A stretch of DNA of 40,620 nucleotides, from NCBI GenBank assembly GCA_947072665.1, contig CAMTIW010000008.1:1-40620 (forward strand), written 5' to 3'. The stretch is from an uncultured Fusobacteriaceae bacterium (GTDB taxonomy: Bacteria > Fusobacteriota > Fusobacteriia > Fusobacteriales > Fusobacteriaceae). The position numbers and the translations under genes were made by a program. This document shows positions 24,093-33,286 of the stretch, piece after piece. Position 1 is the stretch's first letter. Each line of letters starts with the position of its first letter. The notes below the pieces were generated by a model. It was not told the DNA's origin. It searched no databases and saw only the letters and a program-made list of their open reading frames with translations.

Positions 24093-25301
24093 ATGATTGA
24101 AAAAATATATTCAGTAACAGAATTTAATAAAATGTTAAAAAAGAATATAGAAGATAATCCAATATTTAATAATTTTTTTTTAAAGGGTGAATTATCAAGT
24201 ATTTCATATTATAAGAGTGGTCATTTATATTTTAATTTAAAAGATAAGGATGCTCAAATAAAATGTGCTGCTTTTAACTATAAATTTAAAAAAATTCCTG
24301 AAGATTTAAAAGAAGGTGACGAAGTTAAAATATTTTGTGATGCTGGAGTTTATGAAAATAGAGGAGAGCTCCAAATTTTAGTAAGGCATATAGAGAAAAA
24401 AAACAAAATTGGAGCACTTTTTTTAGCATTAGAGAAATTGAAAAAAGATTTAGAGTCAGAAGGGTATTTCTTATTGAAACATAAAAAGAAATTACCTATA
24501 TACCCTAAAAATATAGGTATTGTTACAGCTTATACTGGAGCAGCTCTTCAAGATATAATAAAAACAATTAGAAAAAGAGATGAAAGAATTAATATATATA
24601 TATATCCTGCTAAGGTTCAAGGAATAGGAGCTAAGGAAGAGATAGTAGAAGGGATAAGAACTCTTAATAGAATAGAAGAATTGGATTTTATAATAGCTGG
24701 TCGTGGTGGTGGAAGTATAGAAGATTTATGGTGTTTTAATGAAAAAGAAGTTGCTTTGGAATTTTTTCATTCTAAAAAACCAATTATTTCAGCTGTGGGT
24801 CATGAATCGGATAATTTATTATCAGATTTAACTGCTGATGTGAGAGCAGCAACTCCTACACAGGCTGTGGAACTCTCAGTTCCAGAAAGAAAAATATTAG
24901 TAAAAGACCTAGAAGAAAGAAAAAAAAGAACAATTAGGGTTATAAATGCTATAATTAATAATAGTAAAAAAGAATTGGCAAAATTAAAAGAAAGTTATTA
25001 CTTGAAAAATTTCCCAAAAGAAATAAATAGATTGAGCCAGGAAATTGTAAATAGAGAAAAAAATTTACATGAACAAGTAATAAAAATTATAAAATTGAAA
25101 GAAAATTTTCTACAGGTGAGAACAGAAAGAATTATCGGATTAAATCCAATGAAAATATTATCTAATGGCTACTCTATTACCACTCTAAAAGAACATTCTA
25201 TAAAAGATATTAGAGAGTTAAAATTAGGTGATTTGATAGAAACAAAGTTAAAAATAGGAAAGATAAGAAGCATAATAAAAGAGGTGATAAAAGATGCTTA
25301 A
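24093..25301 (+). CDS. xseA: Exodeoxyribonuclease VII large subunit
   Basis: A 402-residue large subunit of ExoVII, a single-strand-specific nuclease. An OB-fold N-terminus (FFLKGELSSISYYKSGHLYFNLKD, positions 28-51, shown here only by its flanks FFLKGE and YFNLKD) precedes the catalytic region with TAYTGAALQDI, AGRGGGSIEDLW and SAVGHESDNLLSDLTAD. A coiled-coil segment and the C-terminal LSNGYSITT block follow. The usual small-subunit gene xseB does not come next; a TPR gene overlaps its end by 8 bases. The ribosome-binding site (GGTGGT) is weak and distant. Confidence 0.95.
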   Translation: MIEKIYSVTEFNKMLKKNIEDNPIFNNFFLKGELSSISYYKSGHLYFNLKDKDAQIKCAAFNYKFKKIPEDLKEGDEVKIFCDAGVYENRGELQILVRHIEKKNKIGALFLALEKLKKDLESEGYFLLKHKKKLPIYPKNIGIVTAYTGAALQDIIKTIRKRDERINIYIYPAKVQGIGAKEEIVEGIRTLNRIEELDFIIAGRGGGSIEDLWCFNEKEVALEFFHSKKPIISAVGHESDNLLSDLTADVRAATPTQAVELSVPERKILVKDLEERKKRTIRVINAIINNSKKELAKLKESYYLKNFPKEINRLSQEIVNREKNLHEQVIKIIKLKENFLQVRTERIIGLNPMKILSNGYSITTLKEHSIKDIRELKLGDLIETKLKIGKIRSIIKEVIKDA

Positions 25302-25872
25302 AAAATTTTTTTTCATTGTAATAAATTTATTATTTATTACAATAGGAACTTATTCTCAAGGACCAGTTAACGATAAAGAAATAAATAGATTAGAAAATAC
25401 ACTTATGGAACAATCTTTAGTTACTCAGGATAAAGAAGTAAATTTTATAATAGGAGATAAGCTTTTTAAAATGGGGAAATATGATAGTGCTTTAAATGTA
25501 TTTAAAAAAAATCTAGATGAAAATAAAAATCTTTTTGGAGCAGCAACAAGTGCTAGATTTATAAATGATAACAGAAATGCAGTTAAATATTATACTCAAT
25601 TAATAAATAGAGAGGGGAACATAAATGAAGCTTATTTCGGGAGGGCTTTAGCTTATAGAGAGTTAGAAGAGTATGAAAAAGCTATAAAAGATTTAAATGA
25701 ATATTTAGAAAAAAATGATTCTAATGAGTACGCTTATGCTGGTCTTGGAGATTTATATATTTTAATAAATAAAAACGATGAAGCTAAAAGAGTATTGGAA
25801 AATGGCAATGGAAGATTTCCTAATTCCACACTAATAAAAAGTTTATTGGTGAAGGCCTATAAAAAAAATTAA
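25294..25872 (+). CDS. Secreted or periplasmic tetratricopeptide-repeat protein
   Basis: A 192-residue protein with an N-terminal signal peptide (KKFFFIVINLLFITIGTYSQ, about 1-22). At least three TPR-like helix pairs follow: DKLFKMGKYDSALNVFKKNL, AYFGRALAYRELEEYEKAIK and AYAGLGDLYILINKNDEAKR. Such repeats bind other proteins. It overlaps xseA by 8 bases and precedes dprA, but neither neighbour reveals its partner. It is probably a periplasmic assembly or scaffold protein; no specific role is claimed. Confidence 0.85.
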   Translation: MLKKFFFIVINLLFITIGTYSQGPVNDKEINRLENTLMEQSLVTQDKEVNFIIGDKLFKMGKYDSALNVFKKNLDENKNLFGAATSARFINDNRNAVKYYTQLINREGNINEAYFGRALAYRELEEYEKAIKDLNEYLEKNDSNEYAYAGLGDLYILINKNDEAKRVLENGNGRFPNSTLIKSLLVKAYKKN

Positions 25873-25915
25873 AAACTAACTTTGAAATAATAAAATTTCA
25901 TAGGGAGGAAAAAAT

Positions 25916-26980
25916 GTGGAATGGTATAGACTTAGATGTGTAGGATTAAGTGACTCAAAGATAAATTTACTTTTAAAATTAACACAAGATTATTATGAAA
26001 TTTTCAAACTAGACAATGAACAGTTGGTAAAATATCTTAAATTTACTCAGGAAGATTTAATAAAATTAAGAAAATCAAGAGATGTTGACTTAAAAAAAGA
26101 ATTAGATTATTTAAATGAGAGACAAATTAAATTAATTTTTATTTATGATGAAGATTATCCAACGAATTTAAAAAATATAAGTCAGCCTCCTATTTTTCTT
26201 TATTGTAAAGGAGATACAAAAATACTGAATAGTTTTAGTATAGCAGTAGTTGGAACAAGAAATGCAACTGGTTATGGAAAAATTGCTTGTGAAAAGTTTA
26301 CAATAGGATTGGTAGAAGCGGGAATTACTACTGTAAGTGGAGTTGCTTTGGGAATAGACACGGTATGCCATACTAAGACTTTAGAAAAAAAAGGGATTAC
26401 AATTGGGGTAATAGGAAGTGGTTTAGATATTATCTATCCCAAAGAAAATAAATGGTTATGGGAAGAAATTCCTAAAAAGGGGATACTAATTTCTGAGTTT
26501 CCTTTGGGTACAGAACCTATGCCCTATAATTTTCCACAGAGAAATAGAATTATTGTGGGACTTTCAAAAGGAGTTTTGATTGTAGAAAGCAAAGAAAAAG
26601 GTGGAAGTTTAATTAGTGCAGAAATTGCTCTAGAAGAAGGACGAGATATATTTGCCATTCCAGGGGAAATTTTTTCTATGTTTTCAGTTGGTTGTAACCA
26701 GTTAATAAAAAATAGTCAAGCAAAATTAGTGACTAAAGTAGAAGATATTTTAGACGACTATGATATTAAAGTTAAGAACAAAGTTCAAGTATTAAATTTA
26801 AAACTTAATGATCTTGAAAAGAAAGTTTATGAAGCATTGAATACTACTAAAAATTTAGATGAAATTATTTTAAACGTGGGAATGAAGGCTCCAGATGTGC
26901 TGTCAATACTCATGGATTTAGAAATAAAAAAACTTATATTAAGTGTTTCTGGGGGCAATTACAGAAAGAACCCTTTATAA
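25916..26980 (+). CDS. dprA: DNA-processing protein DprA (Smf)
   Basis: A 354-residue DprA that loads RecA on incoming single-stranded DNA in natural transformation. The Rossmann-like core has VVGTRNATGYGK, SGVALGIDTVCH, VIGSGLDIIYPKEN, FPQRNRIIVGLSKGVLIVES and SLISAEIALEEGRDIFAIPG. A C-terminal winged-helix domain (about 290-354) is present. The start is GTG at 25916, 7 bases after AGGGAGG; the ATG two bases earlier is in another frame that closes after nine codons. Other competence genes are not obvious here, apart from a pseudopilin-like gene at 32776. Confidence 0.95.
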   Translation: MEWYRLRCVGLSDSKINLLLKLTQDYYEIFKLDNEQLVKYLKFTQEDLIKLRKSRDVDLKKELDYLNERQIKLIFIYDEDYPTNLKNISQPPIFLYCKGDTKILNSFSIAVVGTRNATGYGKIACEKFTIGLVEAGITTVSGVALGIDTVCHTKTLEKKGITIGVIGSGLDIIYPKENKWLWEEIPKKGILISEFPLGTEPMPYNFPQRNRIIVGLSKGVLIVESKEKGGSLISAEIALEEGRDIFAIPGEIFSMFSVGCNQLIKNSQAKLVTKVEDILDDYDIKVKNKVQVLNLKLNDLEKKVYEALNTTKNLDEIILNVGMKAPDVLSILMDLEIKKLILSVSGGNYRKNPL

Positions 26981-26984
26981 AAGC

Positions 26985-27014
26985 TTGACAAAGTAATGGA
27001 AAATAAACTATAAA
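26985..27014 (+). promoter_or_regulatory. Promoter of topA
   Basis: TTGACA (26985-26990) and TATAAA (27009-27014) are separated by 18 bases and begin just after the dprA stop codon. This gives topA and the genes behind it a transcript of their own. Confidence 0.7.
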
Positions 27015-27050
27015 GTAGATATAAAAATTAATTTGTTAGGAGAGGATATT

Positions 27051-29372
27051 TTGTCTAAGAAAAAATTAGTGATAGTAGAGTCACCTGCTAAAGCAAAAAC
27101 AATAGAAAAAATTTTAGGAGAATCATATCATGTAACTGCATCATTTGGTCATGTACGTGATTTACCTAAAACAACCTTAGGAATAAAAATAGAAGAAAAC
27201 TTTAAACCAAATTATTCTATATTAAAAGATAAAAAAGAGTTAGTTAATAGTTTGAAGGCTATGGCTAAAAAATCATCAAAAGTATATTTAGCTTCAGATC
27301 CAGATAGAGAAGGAGAAGCAATTGCATGGCACATAGCCAAAGCTCTAAAATTAGATGAAAATGAATTGAATCGTATTGAATTTAATGAAATTACAGAGTC
27401 AGCAGTGGGAGACTCTATAAAAAATGTAAGAAAAATAGATATGGAAATGGTAAATGCCCAACAAACAAGAAGAATTTTGGATAGAATAGTAGGCTATAAA
27501 ATAAGTCCAATGCTTTGGAGAACAATATCAGCCAATACAAGTGCAGGAAGAGTTCAGTCTGTAGCACTTAAATTAATTTGTGATTTAGAAGATATAATAA
27601 AAGTTTTTGTTCCAGAAAGATATTGGACAGTTGCAGGAGAATTTCAAGATGACTTAAAACTCTCTTTAAATAAAGTTGATGATAAAAAATTTGATATTTT
27701 AAAAGATGAGTTGGCTGTTAGAGAATTAGAAAAAATTGAAAAAAATACTGAATTTATAGTAACTACTTCCAAGGTAACAAAAAGAACTAAAAATCCACCA
27801 CAACCACTTAAAACTAGTACATTGCAACAATTATCTTCATCATATTTAGGGTTTTCAGCAACAAAAACAATGAGAGTGGCACAAGGATTATATGAGGGAT
27901 TAACAATTGATGGAGAACAAAAAGGTTTGATAACATATATGAGAACCGATTCTGTGAGAATATCAGAAGAAGCAAAATCTATGGTCAAAGAATTTATAAC
28001 AAATACCTATGGTATAGAATATATTGGTATGGAAAAAGTATCTAAAACCAAACAAAAAATTCAAGATGCCCACGAAGCAGTAAGACCTTCAGATGTTAAA
28101 TTAGAACCAGAAAAAATAAAAAAATGGTTGGATAATGACCAATTTAAACTATATAAATTAATATGGGATAGATTTGTTATTTCTCAAATGGCAAGTATGA
28201 AGTATGATCAATTTGAAGTTATTTTAAACAAAGGCAGATTTGATTTTAGAGGAAGTTTAAACAAAATAATATTTGATGGTTACTATAAAATATTTAAAGA
28301 TGAAGATGAATTACCTCTTGGAGATTTTCCAGATATAAATATTGGTGATATAAAGAAAATTCAAAAGATTAATGTTAAGGAAGAATATACGAAACCTCCA
28401 GCTAGAATGACAGAATCCTCCCTGGTAAAAAGATTGGAGCAAGAAGGGATAGGAAGACCATCCACTTATGCCAGTATAGTTGAAACTCTTAAAAAAAGAG
28501 ATTATGTAGCACTGGAAGGGAAAAGTTTTATTCCCACAGAATTAGGTTATTCTGTGGAAAAAGAGTTACAAGAGCATTTTCCAAATATTATGAATATAAA
28601 ATTTACAGCAGAATTAGAAAATAGATTGGATATGATTGCTGCAGGCGAACTTATTTGGACAGATGTTTTAGCTGAATTCTATGGAGAATTATCTGTATAT
28701 TTAGAAAAATATCAAGAAATTTTAGATGAAGAGGAAAAAAGAAGAATAACTTCAGATGTTAGTTGTGAATGTTCTGATGAGCCCATGGTTATGAAAACAG
28801 GTATTTTTGGAAAATATTTGATTTGTGAAAATGAAGCTTGTAAAACAAAAGTTACTTTGAAAGGAATCGATATATCTAAAGAGCAAATTATAGCAGGACA
28901 TCTTTTGGTTAAAGAACAAATAGATATCAGAAATAAATTAAGAAATGGAAAACCTACTGATGTATATACAGAAACTGGAAGTAAATGCCTTTTAAAATTA
29001 GGGCGATTTGGAAGTTATTTAGAAAGTGAAAATTTTAAAGATGATGGTATTAGATTATCACTACCAGGAGAAATAAAAAAACATATAATAAACGGAACAC
29101 TGGAAGAAAAAGATGGTATCTCTCTAATAAAAGATATGTTAGACAAAATATTGGAAGAAGAAAATGCCATTTTAAAATCTGCAGGTGCTTGTGAAAAATG
29201 TGGGAAGCCTTTTAAAATAAATAGAGGTAGATGGGGTAAATTTTTAAGTTGTACTGGATATCCAGAATGTAAAAATATAAAAAAATTAGATAATTCTGGA
29301 AATATAGTGGAATCACTTAATAAAAAAAGTACAAAAACAAAAGTTAAATCAGAAAAAAATAAAGGACAATAA
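27051..29372 (+). CDS. topA: DNA topoisomerase I
   Basis: A 773-residue type IA topoisomerase that relaxes negative supercoils. The Toprim domain has [17 protein letters not shown] and [13 protein letters not shown]. The active-site Tyr296 lies in [14 protein letters not shown], with [10 protein letters not shown] and [12 protein letters not shown] further on. The C-terminus carries zinc-ribbon-like modules, the last one intact with CEKCGKPF and SCTGYPEC; an earlier one reads CECSDEPM and CENEACKTK. The start is TTG at 27051 with AGGAG 8 bases upstream, giving [14 protein letters not shown] at the N-terminus as in homologues; an upstream in-frame TTG at 27033 lies before that ribosome-binding site. 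Confidence 0.96.
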   Translation: MSKKKLVIVESPAKAKTIEKILGESYHVTASFGHVRDLPKTTLGIKIEENFKPNYSILKDKKELVNSLKAMAKKSSKVYLASDPDREGEAIAWHIAKALKLDENELNRIEFNEITESAVGDSIKNVRKIDMEMVNAQQTRRILDRIVGYKISPMLWRTISANTSAGRVQSVALKLICDLEDIIKVFVPERYWTVAGEFQDDLKLSLNKVDDKKFDILKDELAVRELEKIEKNTEFIVTTSKVTKRTKNPPQPLKTSTLQQLSSSYLGFSATKTMRVAQGLYEGLTIDGEQKGLITYMRTDSVRISEEAKSMVKEFITNTYGIEYIGMEKVSKTKQKIQDAHEAVRPSDVKLEPEKIKKWLDNDQFKLYKLIWDRFVISQMASMKYDQFEVILNKGRFDFRGSLNKIIFDGYYKIFKDEDELPLGDFPDINIGDIKKIQKINVKEEYTKPPARMTESSLVKRLEQEGIGRPSTYASIVETLKKRDYVALEGKSFIPTELGYSVEKELQEHFPNIMNIKFTAELENRLDMIAAGELIWTDVLAEFYGELSVYLEKYQEILDEEEKRRITSDVSCECSDEPMVMKTGIFGKYLICENEACKTKVTLKGIDISKEQIIAGHLLVKEQIDIRNKLRNGKPTDVYTETGSKCLLKLGRFGSYLESENFKDDGIRLSLPGEIKKHIINGTLEEKDGISLIKDMLDKILEEENAILKSAGACEKCGKPFKINRGRWGKFLSCTGYPECKNIKKLDNSGNIVESLNKKSTKTKVKSEKNKGQ

Positions 29373-29386
29373 CTGAGGAGTATTTA

Positions 29387-30697
29387 ATGAAACATGAAGT
29401 AATAGTAGTAGGAGCAGGATTAGCAGGAAGTGAAGCAGCTTATCAATTAGCAAAAAGAGGAATAAAAGTAAAACTATATGAAATGAGACCCATAAGAACA
29501 ACAGAAGCTCATACAAGTGATAAATTTGGTGAGTTAGTTTGTAGTAACTCACTGGGAGGAGACCATTTAGGAAATGCTTCTGGGCTAATGAAGGAAGAAC
29601 TTAGACAACTAGGTTCAAAACTTATTGAAATTGCTGATAAGCATCGTGTTCCAGCAGGACAAGCATTGGCTGTGGATAGAGAAGGGTTCTCAGAAGATAT
29701 AACAAGGACTTTAGAAGGGATTGAAAATATTGAAATAATAAGGGAAGAATTAATAGATATCCCCAAGGATAAAATAGTGTTAATAGCTTCTGGACCACTA
29801 ACATCTGAAAATTTATCTAAAAAAATAGCTGAATTAACTGATTCAGATTACCTTTATTTCTATGATGCAGCAGCACCAATTGTTACTTTAGAATCAATAG
29901 ATCAAGAGAAGGTTTATTATCAATCGAGATACGACAAAGGTGATGGAGAATATATTAACTGTCCTATGAATAGGGAAGAATATAAAGTTTTTTATGAAGC
30001 ATTAATTGGAGCAGAAAGAGCTCCTTTAAAAGTATTTGAAGAGGAGAAACTTTTTGAAGCTTGTATGCCAGTGGAAAGAATGGCTAGCAGAGGGGAAAAA
30101 ACATTATTATTTGGTCCTTTAAAACCTAAAGGACTTACAAATCCTAAGACAGATAGATGGGATCATGCAGTTGTTCAATTAAGACAGGATGATAAAGATG
30201 GAAGATTATATAATTTAGTTGGATTTCAAACTAATTTAAAATTTGGAGAGCAAAAAAGAGTATTTTCTTTAATTCCAGGATTAGAAAATGCTGAATTTGT
30301 AAGATATGGAGTTATGCATAGAAATACATTTATAAATTCAACAAAAGTATTAAATCCGACTTTAAATATGAAAAAAAATGAAAATATATATTTTGCAGGA
30401 CAAATAACAGGTGGAGAAGGATATGTGTGTGCAATAGCAACAGGTCTTATGGCAGCCATAAATATATCTAATAAATTAGAAGGAAAATCAGAGTTTGTTT
30501 TAGACGATAGATCAGCAATTGGCTCAATTATTAAATATATAACAGAAGAAAAGAAAAATTTTCAACCTATGGGCCCTAATTTTGGAATAATTAAATCATT
30601 AGAAGAAAGAATTAGGGATAAAAAAGAAAAGTATAAAATAATTTCAAATATAGCTTTAGATTATTTAAATCAAGAGATAAAGAAAGTATTGAAATAA
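29387..30697 (+). CDS. trmFO: Folate-dependent tRNA uracil-54 C5-methyltransferase
   Basis: A 436-residue FAD enzyme that makes ribothymidine at position 54 of tRNAs with methylenetetrahydrofolate as carbon donor. It has the dinucleotide-binding [15 protein letters not shown], the family block [25 protein letters not shown] (key parts YEMRP and [10 protein letters not shown]), and the C-terminal [19 protein letters not shown]. topA-trmFO-recombinase order is also found in Firmicutes such as Bacillus. The start lies 14 bases after topA. Confidence 0.95.
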   Translation: MKHEVIVVGAGLAGSEAAYQLAKRGIKVKLYEMRPIRTTEAHTSDKFGELVCSNSLGGDHLGNASGLMKEELRQLGSKLIEIADKHRVPAGQALAVDREGFSEDITRTLEGIENIEIIREELIDIPKDKIVLIASGPLTSENLSKKIAELTDSDYLYFYDAAAPIVTLESIDQEKVYYQSRYDKGDGEYINCPMNREEYKVFYEALIGAERAPLKVFEEEKLFEACMPVERMASRGEKTLLFGPLKPKGLTNPKTDRWDHAVVQLRQDDKDGRLYNLVGFQTNLKFGEQKRVFSLIPGLENAEFVRYGVMHRNTFINSTKVLNPTLNMKKNENIYFAGQITGGEGYVCAIATGLMAAINISNKLEGKSEFVLDDRSAIGSIIKYITEEKKNFQPMGPNFGIIKSLEERIRDKKEKYKIISNIALDYLNQEIKKVLK

Positions 30698-30731
30698 AGA
30701 ATAATTTTCAAGAATAAATTAGGGGGATAAA

Positions 30732-31607
30732 ATGTTAAATTTAGAATTACTTTTTAAAGAGTTCATATATTATTTAGAATATGAAAAGGAGAGAAGTCTA
30801 AATAGTATTAAATCATTTAAAAGTGATTTAAAACAGTTTGGTGAATTTTTATCCACAAGAGAAGAATTGGAGAAATTAGAAGATATAACAAGATTTACAA
30901 TAAGAAGTTTTATAAATTGGATACAAAAACAAAATGTTGGAAAAAGATCATCCAATAGGAAACTATCCACACTGAGAGCTTTTTTTAAATATCTTGTAGA
31001 TATAGAAAAAATAGATAAAAACCCTGCATTACTTGTTGATTTTCCAAATTATGAAATAGAAACTCCAGATAGATTATCTTTAAAAGAAATAGAAGAAATA
31101 AGGGAATCAATTTTTAATTTTACAATTAATGGGCAAAGGGACAGACTTATTTTTGAACTTCTTTATTCTTCAGGAATAACTTCGCAAGAACTTTTATCCT
31201 TGGGAGAAGGAGTTTTTAATTTGGGTATAAGAGAACTTAAAGTTATTAATGGAAAACATAGTCGAACAGTCTTTTTTAGTGAGAGAGCAAGAGAAAGTTT
31301 TGAGAGATATGTAAGTGTTAAAAAGGAAAAATACAAAGAAAAATATAATAAAGATATACTTTTTGTAAATTCTTCTGGAACAAGATTAAGTGATAGATCT
31401 TTGAGAAGAATTATTGAAAAATACGCAAGAAAAGCAGGTATAAAAAGAGAAATTAGTCCTTATATATTTAGACATACCTTTGCAGTTTACATGTTGGAAA
31501 AAGGAATGGATATACATTACTTAAAAGAGTTAATGGGACATTCATCCGTTGAGGTTACAAAAATTTATGAAGTGTTAATAAAAAAACATATTAATATAAA
31601 TTTTTAA
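30732..31607 (+). CDS. XerC/XerD-like tyrosine recombinase with altered catalytic residues
   Basis: A 291-residue protein with the full two-domain Xer architecture: an N-terminal SAM-like core-binding domain (1-105) and a C-terminal catalytic domain. Against the Xer set Arg-Lys-His-Arg-His-Tyr I read Thr150 (in SSGITSQELL, where homologues have GLRxSEL), Lys175, Tyr244 (in SPYIFRH, usually SPHxLRH), Arg247, His270 (LMGHSS) and Tyr279 (KIYEVL). The nucleophile and four residues fit, but the first Arg is lost and the His is replaced. The frame is intact and codon use normal. It follows trmFO as codV/xerC does in Bacillus, so it may descend from that gene; dif resolution activity is doubtful. 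Confidence 0.85.
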   Translation: MLNLELLFKEFIYYLEYEKERSLNSIKSFKSDLKQFGEFLSTREELEKLEDITRFTIRSFINWIQKQNVGKRSSNRKLSTLRAFFKYLVDIEKIDKNPALLVDFPNYEIETPDRLSLKEIEEIRESIFNFTINGQRDRLIFELLYSSGITSQELLSLGEGVFNLGIRELKVINGKHSRTVFFSERARESFERYVSVKKEKYKEKYNKDILFVNSSGTRLSDRSLRRIIEKYARKAGIKREISPYIFRHTFAVYMLEKGMDIHYLKELMGHSSVEVTKIYEVLIKKHININF

Positions 31608-31644
31608 ATAAAATTATTTAAAGAAATAAGGAGACGAGAAATAA

Positions 31645-32760
31645 ATGAAGAAAAATTGTGTAGGATGTGGAATAGGATTACAAGCTGAATATCCCAATAG
31701 AGATGGGTATTTACAAGCAGATGTCTTAAATTCAAAAAGAGAACATCATTATTGTCAAAGATGTTTTAAGATAAAAAATTATGGAAAAAATATTGCTTCA
31801 GAATTAAGTAGTGAAGATTATAGGAAAGAAGTAGCTATAGCTTCAGATTCAGCTGAATTAGCCTTAGCTGTATTTGATATAATAGATTTCGAAGGATCTT
31901 TTGATGATGAAATATTGGATATTTTAAGAGAAAAAGAATCTATTATCATAATAAATAAATTGGATTTGATTCCTGATGATAAGCATCCTTCTGAGGTTGC
32001 AAATTGGGTAAAGGGTAGACTTGCAGAAGAAGGAATTGCACCACTTGATATAGCTATTGTTAGTACAAAAAATTCATATGGAATAAATGGAATTTATAAA
32101 AAAATAAATCATTTTTTCCCAAAAGGTGTTGAAGCTGTTGTTTTAGGAGTTACAAATGTTGGGAAATCAAGTATTATAAATAGATTAATTGGTGCAAAAA
32201 CTATAACAGTTTCAAAATATCCAGGTACTACATTGAAAATAAATAAACAAACAATTCCTCAAACAAATATAACATTATTAGATACTCCTGGTCTCATACC
32301 TCATGCAAGAGTTTCAGATTTAGTGTGTGAAGAGTGTACTCTAAAAATAATACCATCTGGAGAAATATCTAGAAAAACTTTTAAACTTGATAAAGATAGA
32401 GTTATATTTTTAGGAGATTTAATTAGTTTTAGAGTTGTGAAAATAGAAGAAGCAAAACCAATTATTTCAATATATGCTTCTCAAAACGTAAATTTTTTAG
32501 AGACAAATGTTGAGAAGCAAAAAGAATATTTAGAAAATAAAAGAGTGGATATATTGGGAATACCTTGTGATAAATGTATTGATAAATATAAAAGTCAAAA
32601 ATTTAAAAAAGAATTAATAACACTTGAAACAGGTGAAGAACTTGCTTTTAAAGGATTGGGATGGATAACTGTAAAAAGAGGACCACTACATGTAGAGGTT
32701 ACAATGCCAGAAGTTATAGAGTGTATAATTAGAAAAGCTTTTATTGTTCCTAAAAGATAG
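31645..32760 (+). CDS. yqeH: Circularly permuted GTPase, YqeH-like ribosome biogenesis factor
   Basis: A 371-residue GTPase of the YqeH family involved in 30S subunit assembly. An N-terminal zinc finger (Cys5, Cys8, Cys37, Cys40) precedes a GTPase domain with permuted motif order: G4 NKLD (104-107) first, then G1 GVTNVGKS (168-175) and G3 DTPG (213-216). The C-terminal half is the family-specific domain. The order of motifs is decisive. It is preceded by AAGGAG. Confidence 0.93.
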   Translation: MKKNCVGCGIGLQAEYPNRDGYLQADVLNSKREHHYCQRCFKIKNYGKNIASELSSEDYRKEVAIASDSAELALAVFDIIDFEGSFDDEILDILREKESIIIINKLDLIPDDKHPSEVANWVKGRLAEEGIAPLDIAIVSTKNSYGINGIYKKINHFFPKGVEAVVLGVTNVGKSSIINRLIGAKTITVSKYPGTTLKINKQTIPQTNITLLDTPGLIPHARVSDLVCEECTLKIIPSGEISRKTFKLDKDRVIFLGDLISFRVVKIEEAKPIISIYASQNVNFLETNVEKQKEYLENKRVDILGIPCDKCIDKYKSQKFKKELITLETGEELAFKGLGWITVKRGPLHVEVTMPEVIECIIRKAFIVPKR

Positions 32761-32775
32761 ATTTGGAAGTGAAAT

Positions 32776-33258
32776 ATGCAAGTAAAAGAGAGTTATAAGT
32801 TTTTAACCGAGATAATAATTGCTATTTTAGTTGTTTTTCTAGCTGTTTTTTATGGATTTTATTATAAGATAAATGATTTAAAAGATGCCAATAGAGCAGA
32901 AAGAACAAGTATTAATTTAATAAAATTGAGAATTGCACTGGAAGAGTATTATAAATTAACAGGAACTTATCCTGATTTAACTAGAAGTAATGTTCGCAAT
33001 AATTTATCTCTACTAGATTTTGAAGCGGAGAATGGTTTGAAGATATCATTTGCTAAAATATATGGAAAAAATGAAATTTCTTTTACCGAATCTACAAAAA
33101 AATTAAAAAATAATAATGAGATTTACGATATATCAAATTTTGAAGTAGGAACTATGAATGGTGGTTGGAACTATAATTTTAAAGAAAAAACAGGAGAGAT
33201 TCATGCAAATCTCCCTGAGAATGCCTATGGACAAAATATAATTTGGTATAAAGAATAA
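32776..33258 (+). CDS. Pseudopilin-like membrane-anchored protein
   Basis: A 160-residue protein with one N-terminal membrane helix (about 10-30, FLTEIIIAILVVFLAVFYGF) and a soluble domain. The helix carries a Glu shortly after a Phe, and the region LIKLRIALEEYYKLTGTYPDL matches the alpha-helix plus GxYP pattern of type II secretion GspG and type IV pilins; the C-terminal NGGWNYNFKEKTGEI resembles their end strand. The usual Gly before the Phe (prepilin peptidase site) is missing, the residue there being Lys8, so processing is uncertain. It lies 15 bases after yqeH and no other pilus gene is adjacent. It could be a minor pseudopilin or just a pilin-fold protein. Confidence 0.6.
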   Translation: MQVKESYKFLTEIIIAILVVFLAVFYGFYYKINDLKDANRAERTSINLIKLRIALEEYYKLTGTYPDLTRSNVRNNLSLLDFEAENGLKISFAKIYGKNEISFTESTKKLKNNNEIYDISNFEVGTMNGGWNYNFKEKTGEIHANLPENAYGQNIIWYKE

Positions 33259-33286
33259 AAAAATGGAACTATGAAAGGAGAACATA

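Noticed and set aside
25914-25943. ATG frame two bases ahead of the dprA GTG start
   Set aside because: It ends after nine codons; the GTG frame gives the conserved DprA protein with well-placed ribosome-binding site.
29349-29804. Several minus-strand open frames opposite topA and trmFO
   Set aside because: They are low-complexity shadows of strongly conserved plus-strand genes, and their composition is Leu/Ser-rich as expected from antisense AT-rich coding DNA.
30732-31607. The tyrosine recombinase as an integrase of a mobile element
   Set aside because: It sits in the housekeeping topA-trmFO order with no att-like repeats, tRNA or phage genes nearby.
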